Shown piece by piece: positions 1 to 8,000 of a stretch of 64,000 nucleotides of DNA. The stretch's first letter is position 1, and every line of letters starts with the position of its first letter. A program made the position numbers and the translations under genes. The notes beneath the pieces were generated by a model, which was not told where the DNA came from, searched no databases, and saw only the letters and a list, made by a program, of their open reading frames with translations. Source of the stretch: Phytohabitans flavus. GTDB taxonomy: Bacteria; Actinomycetota; Actinomycetes; Mycobacteriales; Micromonosporaceae. The stretch spans positions 6,122,001 through 6,186,000 of the forward strand of contig NZ_AP022870.1 of NCBI RefSeq assembly GCF_011764545.1, in the 5' to 3' direction.

Positions 1-2055
1 TCACCGGCGACGGTCACGAGTGCGGGCGCGTTGATGCCGCCGATGCTGAGCCGTCCGTTCCACCGGCTGATCCGCTCCTGGGCCGCCTCGACAGGCAGCG
101 CGAGGGAGGCGAGTGCGCCCTTGTCGACGAGCTCCGCGCCGAGCACCCGGCTCCGCCTGGCGATGACGAGCGCGGCGTCCTCAAGGGACAGCGCGCCGGC
201 AACGTACGCGGCGGCGATCTCGCCCTGGCTGGTGCCGACGACCGCGTCCGGCCGCACGCCGTAGCTCTGCCATAGCGCGGCGAGCGAGACCATGACGGTG
301 AAGAGCACCGGCTGGACTACGCCGACCTGGTCGATCGACGGTGCGCCGGGTGCGGCGCGCAGTACGTCGGTGACCTTCCAGTCGAGGTGCGGTGCCAGGG
401 CACGTTCGCAGCGCGCGACGTGCTCAGCGAAGGCGGGTGCGGTGTCCAGCAGCGCCACGGCCATGCCGGCCCACTGGGAGCCCTGCCCGGGGAAGACGAA
501 CGCCACCTTGCCAGTCGTCCGGGCCACTCCGGTCGCGACGCCTCCCGGCTGTTCCCCGTTCGCCAGGGCGCGGAGGCGTTCCCGGAGCTGGTCCGCTTCG
601 GCGCCGAGCACGACGGCGCGGTGGTCGAACGCGGCGCGGGTGGTCGCCAGTGCGTACGCGACCTCCGCCGGCCGCATGTCGCGGTGGCTGTCCAGGTGGT
701 CGGCGAGTGCGGCCGCCTGGCCCCTCAGCGCCACCGGGGTCTTTCCAGACAGCATGTACGGCGTGATGGCCGGCTCGAGTCCGGCGGCGAGCGGCGACTC
801 GGGGCGGGCCGGTGCCTGCTCCAAAATCGCGTGCACGTTGGTGCCGCTGATGCCGAACGACGAGACGCCCACCCGCCGCGGCCGCCCGGTCTCGGGCCAG
901 TCGATCCGCTCGGTGAGCGGCTGCACCGCGCCGGCTGTCCAGTCCACATGCGGGGTCGGTGTCTCCGCGTGCAGCGTCTTCGGCAGCACGCCGTGTCGCA
1001 TTGCCTCGACCATCTTGATGACGCTCGCCACGCCCGCGGCGGCCTGCGTGTGGCCGATGTTCGACTTGACCGAGCCGAGCCACAGTGGACGCTCGCGCTC
1101 CTGACCGTACGCGGCAAGCAGCGCCTGCGCCTCGATCGGGTCGCCGAGCTTGGTCCCGGTGCCGTGCGCCTCGACCGCGTCCACGTCGGACGAATCGAGG
1201 CCGGCGTTGGCGAGCGCCTGGCGGGTCACCCGCTGCTGCGCGCGGCCATTGGGAGCGGAGAGCCCGTTGGAGGCGCCGTCCTGGTTGACCGCCGAGCCGC
1301 GCAGCAGCGCGAGCACCCGGTGGCCGTTTCGCTCGGCGTCGGCGAGCCGCTCGACCAGGAGCAGGCCGACGCCCTCGGCGAAGCCGGTGCCGTCCGCGCC
1401 CTCACCGAATGCCTTGCACCGCCCGTCCGGCGACAGCGCGCCCTGCCGGCTCAGCTCCACGAACGCGTCGGAGGTCGTCATCACGGTGACGCCGCCGGCC
1501 AAGGCCAGGTCGCACTCGCCCCGCCGCAGCGACTCGGCCGCGAGGTGCAGCGCGAGAAGCGAGGAGGAGCAGGCGGTGTCGACGGTCATCGCCGGCCCTT
1601 CGAGGCCGAACGTGTACGCGAGCCGCCCGGCGATGACGCTTGCCGCGAGCCCGGTGGCCGCGTGACCGCTCTCGCTCTCCTTCGAGTTGACGAAGAGGCC
1701 TGCGTAGTCCTGGCCGTTGGTACCGACGAAGACGCCGGTCTGGCTGGCCCGAAACGCGCCCGGGTCGAAGCCGGCCGCCTCGAACGCCTCCCACGCGGTC
1801 TCCAGCAGCAGCCGCTGTTGCGGGTCCATCGCGACGGCCTCGCGCGGCGAGATACCGAAGAACGCCGCGTCGAAGTCGGCGACCCCGTCCAGGAAGCCGC
1901 CCTCGTGCGTGTCGCTCTGGATGGCAGGGTCCCAGCCGCGGTCGGCCGGGAAGGCGGAGATGGCGTCCCGTCCCTCGTCTACGAGGCGCCAAAGATCCTC
2001 CGGGGATCGGACGCCGCCGGGGAACCGGCACGCCATACCGACGATCGCGATCGGC
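1..2055 (-). other. PKS module 7, partial: KS-AT (GTSQGE-type)
   Basis: KS runs from about 2055 to 820, with DTACSSSL near 1563-1583. AT starts near 510 and runs off the window. It reads FPGQGSQWAGMA and QPVLFTVMVSLAALW, followed by GTSQGE at about 210-240. This sequence type is usual for methylmalonyl or larger alkylmalonyl extenders. The downstream selectivity motif (YASH or a variant) and all later domains lie outside the window. Confidence 0.85.
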
Positions 2056-5000
2056 TCGTCGGTCTCCCCCGCCGTGCGGACCCGCGCGACAACCGCGCCG
2101 TCTGACTCGCCGGTCAGCTCGCCGAGCAGGTGCGTGGCGAGCGCGCGAGGTGTGGGGAAGTCGAAGACGAGCGCGGCGGGCAGGGCCAGCCCGGTGACGG
2201 TGCCGAGCTGGTTGCGCAGCTCGACCGCGGTGAGTGAGTCGAAGCCCAGGTCCCGGAACGCCTTGTCCACATCGAGCGAGGCCGTGGCCCCGTACCCGAG
2301 CACAGCGCCCGCCCGCTCGCGTACCAGGTCGAGGAGCGCGGCCGTCCGCTCAGCCTCGGGCAGGCCGCCCAGCCGCTCGCGCAGCGCGGCGCCGGCCGTG
2401 CCGGCGGTTGCCCATGCCTCACGGGCGGCGGAGATGACCGCGGCCGCGCCCGGCAGGTCGGCCAGCAGCAGGCTCGGGCGCGTGGCGTTGAGGGCCTCCA
2501 GCAGGTGCGGGCGGCGGATGTCGGCCACCACGACTGCCGGCGCGGGCTGCCCGGCGGCGCGGGCCAACGCGGTGAGCGCCAGATCCGGATCCATCGGGGC
2601 GACACCCGAGCGGGTCCACTCCACCACTCCGTCGCGGCTTGCCATGCCGTCGCCGGCCCAGGCGCCCCAGGCGATGGACGTGGCGGCGCGGCCGGCGGCC
2701 CACCGGCGGGCGGCGATCGCTTCGAGAGCGGCGTTGGCGGCCGCGTAGTTCGCCTGTCCCGGGTTGCCGATGGCGTGCGCGGTCGAGGAGAAGAGAACGA
2801 ACGCGTCGACATCAGGCGCCAGCTCGTCGAGCACCAGTGCGGCGTCCACCTTGGAGCGGAACACCCCGTCGAACCGGTCCGGAGTGAGGGAGTCGAGCAC
2901 GCCGTCGTCCAGGGTGCCGGCGGTGTGTACGACGGCGCTCAACCGGCGCCCGTCCAGAAGCGCCGCGACGGCTGCCCGGTCGGCGGCATCGCAGGCGGCG
3001 ATGGTGACGTCGACGCCAATGGCGGTCAGCTCCTCGTTCAGCTCTGCGGCGCCGCGCGCATCCGGGCCGCGCCGGCTGACCAGCAGCAGCCGCTCGGCGC
3101 CGTTCGCGGCGAGCCAGCGAGCCACCCGCTGGCCGAGCGCGCCGGTACCACCGGTGACGAGCACGGTGCCGGAGGGCGTCCATGCGGGCGCGTCCCCGGA
3201 CGCAGGGATGAGGCGGCGGCCGTACGCGCCAGCGGAGCGGACGGCGACCTGGTCCTCGCCCTCACTTTCGGCGAAGAGGCCAGCGGTACGGCGCAGCATC
3301 CGCTCGTCCAGCGTCTCGGGCAGGTCGACAAGTCCGCCCCAGCGATGAGGCTGCTCCATCGCGGCAACGCGACCGAGTCCCCATACGGCGGCCTGCGCGG
3401 GCCTCGGCAGCGGGTCGGTGTCGTCCACCGCGACCGCGCCGCGGGTGACCACCCACAGTGGAGCCTCGATGCCCGTCTCAGCGAGAGCCCGGACCAGGTT
3501 GGCCGTGGCGGCGGCGGCCGCCTGAGGTTCCTCCCTGGCAGCGGGGGCGAGCAGCGAGACCACGCCTTCGTACTCGCCACCTTCGAGCTCGCCCACGCTT
3601 ACGGTTGCCGTACCGAGCGCGGCGGCGACGGTGGTCACCCACTCGTCTGCCCCGTCCGGGACGACCGCGAGCCACCGACCGGTGAGCTCGTGCGGCGCGG
3701 GCTCGGCGAGCGGCGACCACGACTCGCGGTAGCGCCAGGAGTCCAGGGTGGACTCGGTGTGCCGGCGGCGCCGCCAGGTCGAGAGCGCGGGCACCATCGC
3801 GGTGACCGTCTCGCCATCGAGGTCCAGAGTGGAGGCGAGCGACTCCAGGTCCGCCCGCTCGACCGCGGCCCAGAACTCGGCATCCACCGGGTCCGCGCCG
3901 ACCCCAGCCGGGGTTGTGGGCTCGGCCCAGTACCGCTCGTGCTGGAACGGGTACGTGGGCAGGTCGATCCGGCGGGCGCCAAGGCCAGCCAGCGTCTCGG
4001 TCCAGTCGACGTCGATTCCCGTCACGTGGAGGCGCGCGGCCGCGGTGAGCGCCGCCACCTCCTCCGGCCGGTCCTTGCGCAGCAACGGCGCGACGGTCGC
4101 GCTCTCCGGCAGCTGCTCGCGGGCCATCGCGGAGAGCGGTCCGTCCGGCCCCACCTCGAGGAAGGTGGACGCGCCCGCCTCGCGCAGCGCGGCGACCGCA
4201 TCAGCGAACCGCACTGTCTCCCGCACGTGCCTGACCCAGTACTCAGGGTCGGTGACATCGCCACCGGCGGCGAGTGGGATGCGCGGCGGGGCGAAGGAGA
4301 GCGACGAGACGACCGCGCGGAAGCCGGCCAGCATCGGGTCCATCAGGTGCGAGTGGAACGCGTGCGACACCCGCAGCCTGGTGGTCCGCTCGAACCGACC
4401 GGCCAGTTCCAGGACGGCCTGCTCCTCGCCAGCGAGCACCACCGAGCCGGGTGAGTTGACCGCTGCTATGGACACGCCGTCGGTGAGCAGTGGCAACACG
4501 TCTACCTCGGAAGCCTGCACGGCCACCATCGCGCCGCCAGCCGGCAGCGCCTGCATGAGCCGGGCCCGCGCGGAGACCAGCGTGGCCGCGTCTTCGAGGG
4601 AGAGCACGCCTGCGACGTGTGCGGCCGCGACTTCGCCGATCGAGTGGCCAGCGAGGTGGTCGGCACGGATGCCCCACGACTCGACCAGCCGGTAGAGGGC
4701 CACCTCGACAGCGAAGAGGGCGGGCTGGGCCCAGCCGGTCTGGTTCAGCAGGGACGAGTCTGATCCCCACATCACGTCGCACAGGCCCGGGTCGAGGTGG
4801 GCCAACGCGTCGTCGAGAGCCGCCGCGAACACAGGGAACCTGTCGTACAGCTCCCGGCCCATACCGAGCCGCTGCGAACCCTGACCGGAGAAGAGCATCG
4901 CGACCGGGCCAGGTCGGGCGATGCCGCGGGCCACCTCCGTCGCGCCGTCGCCCGCGGCGAGCAGCACCGCTCGACGTTCCAGGGCCGCTCGGCCGGTCGC

Positions 5001-8000
5001 CAGCGAGTGCCCGACGTGCAGCCGGTCGGCCAGCGGGAGGCCGGCGATCTGCGCGACCTGGCCGTCGAGCGCGGCTTCTGACGCCGCCGCGACCGGCCAG
5101 GCCACGACGTCGGGAGCGGCGGCGGGCTCGGCCATCGGCTCGGGTGCGGTCGCCTGCTCCAGGATCACGTGCGCGTTCGTGCCGCTGATCCCGAACGACG
5201 ACACGGCGGCCCGCCGTGGCCGCGCCACCTCCGGCCACTCCACCGTGGACGTGAGGAGGGCGACGGAGCCGGCCGACCAGTCCACATGGGACGAGGGCGC
5301 GGTGACGTGCAGCGTTGTCGGCGCCACCCCGGTGCGCAGCGCCTGTACGGCCTTGATGACTCCGGCGACGCCCGCCGCTGCCTGGGTGTGGCCGATGTTC
5401 GACTTGATCGAGCCGAGCAGCAGCGGGTGCTCCCGACCCTGGCCGTACGTCGCGAGCACCGCCTGCGCCTCGATCGGGTCGCCCAGGGCGGTGCCGGTGC
5501 CGTGCGCCTCCAGCATGTCCACATCGGAGGCGGTGAGGCCGGCGTTGGCGAGCGCCTGCCGGATCACCCGCTGCTGCGACGGGCCGTTCGGGGCGGTGAG
5601 GCCGTTCGAAGCGCCGTCCTGGTTGACCGCCGAGCTGCGCACGACGGCGAGCACCTCGTGCCCCCGCCGGACCGCGTCGGAGAGCCGTTCGACGACGAGC
5701 ACGCCCACACCTTCGGCCCAGCCGGTGCCGTCGGCCGAGTCGGAGAACGCCTTGCAGCGGCCGTCCGCGGCGACCCCGCCCTGCTTGCTGAACTCCACGA
5801 AGGCCGCTGGCGTGGCCATCACCGTCACGCCGCCGACCAGTGCGAGGTCGCACTCCCCTTGCCGGAGGGCCTGCGCGGCCAGGTGCAGTGCCACAAGCGA
5901 CGAGGAACACGCGGTGTCGACCGTGACAGCCGGGCCTTCGAGCCCCATCACGTACGACAGCCGGCCGGACGTCACCGAAGGGGCGCTGCCGGTGACGACG
6001 TACCCCTCGGCGTCACCGGCCACGTCGTCCATCGCCGTCTCGTACCCCTGGGCTGAGGCGCCGACGAAGACACCAGTCGGGCTGCCCTTGAGCGACAGCG
6101 GGTCGATGCCAGCCCGTTCCACGGCCTCCCAGGAGACCTCCAGCAGCAGCCGCTGCTGAGGGTCCATCGCTACTGCCTCGCGCGGCGAGATCTTGAAGAA
6201 CCCGGCGTCGAAGCCGCCCGCACCGGCGAGGAACCCGCCCGAGCGCGTGTGGCTGCGCCCGCCGAGCAGTCCATTGAGGTCCCAGCCCCGGTCGGTGGGG
6301 AACGGCGAGATTCCGTCCCGCCCCTCGACGAGCATCCGCCACAGTGCCTCGGCGGAGTCGGCGCCGCCGGGGTAGCGGCAGCTCATCCCCACAATGACGA
6401 TGGGGTCCGCGACGGCGGCGGGCGCGACGGCAGCCGCCGCTTCCGGTGCGCTCTCCACACCGGACAGCCGCGCGGCCAGAAGCCCGGACAGGACGCTGGG
6501 GGTCGGGTAGTCGAAGACAAGTGTGGTCGGTAGCTCCAGCCCGGTCGCCGCGGTCAGCCGGTTGCGCAGCTCGACCGCGGCTAGGGAGTCGAAACCCAGC
6601 TCGCGGAACGCGTGGTCGGGACGGACCGCGTCCGCGCTCTCGTGTTTGAGGACCGCTGCTGCCTCTGCCCGTACCAGGTCGAGCAGGGCCCGATCCCGTT
6701 CGGCGCCGGACAGCCGGACGAGGCGGTCGGCGTGCGTGCCGGTGAGCGCCCCGCCCTCCGACAGGGACCGCGCCTCGGGAAGCTCGGACAGCAGCGGACT
6801 GGGGCGGGTCGCGGTGAAGACCGGGAGGAACCGGTGCCAGTCCATCTCCGCGACGGTCAGCACACCCTCGCCGTCGTCCAACGCCCGCTGCAGGGCGGCA
6901 ATGGCAAGCTCCGGCCGCAGCGGCAGGACGCCGCGACGGCGCAGTTGCTCGTCGCTTTCGGAACGGTCGGCGGTCATGCCGACCTCTCCCCAGGTGCCCC
7001 ACGCCACTGATGTTCCGGACAGGCCCTCCGCGCGCCGGTGCTCGGCGATCGCGTCCAGGACGGCGTTCGCGGCGGAGTAGGCGGGCTGGCCGCCGCCGCC
7101 CCAGGTCGCGGCGACGGAGGAGAAGAGCACGAACGCGTCCAGGTCCGCGTCACGTGTCAGCTCGTGGAGGTGCCAGGCGGAGGCGGCCTTGGTACGCATC
7201 ATCGCCGCCAGGTCGTCCGGCGCCAGCGCCAGGACCCCGTCGCCATCCTCGGTGTACCCGGCAACGTGGAATACAGCGGTCACTTCGTGTCCATTGAGGA
7301 GCGCCGCCAGTGCACCACGGTCGCCGACGTCGCAGGCCGCGATCGTGACGCGCGTGCCTGCCTCGGTCAGCTCCTGCCGCAGCTCCTCGACGCCGGGGGC
7401 GGCCGAGCCGCGCCGGCTGGCGAGGATAAGGTGCTCGGCGCCGTTCGCGGCGGCCCAGCGGGCCACCCGCATGCCGAGGCCGCCGGTGCCGCCGGTGACA
7501 AGCACGGTGCCGCGCGCCCGCCAGGTGGCGACGGAACGGTTGCCCGCCGCGGCCCGGACCAGGCGCCGGCCGAACGTACCCGACGGGCGTACCGCGACCT
7601 GGTCCTCGTGTCCGAGTCGGCCGGCCAAGGCCGCGGCGAGCCGTTGGGCGGCGCGGTCGTCGACGGTGTCCGGCAAGTCGACAAGCCCACCCCAGCGCGC
7701 CGGCTGCTCCAGCGCGACCGTGCGGCCCAACCCCCACACCGCCGCGTGCGCGGGCCGGATCAGCCGATCGCCCCGTCCAGTGGCAACCGCACCGCGCGTC
7801 ACGCACCACAGTGGAGCGCTTAGGTCGGCATCGCCGAGCGCCTGCACGAGCGCGAGGACGGCGAGCGGGCCGTCCTCCTCGACACCGAGCAGCGAGACCA
7901 CGCCGGCGAACGGGCCATGCTCGGTCGCGAGCGCCGTTACCCGCCCGGCGAGGGAGGCCCGGTCAGTCGTCCCATCGACGGACAGGCCCACGACCGCGGC

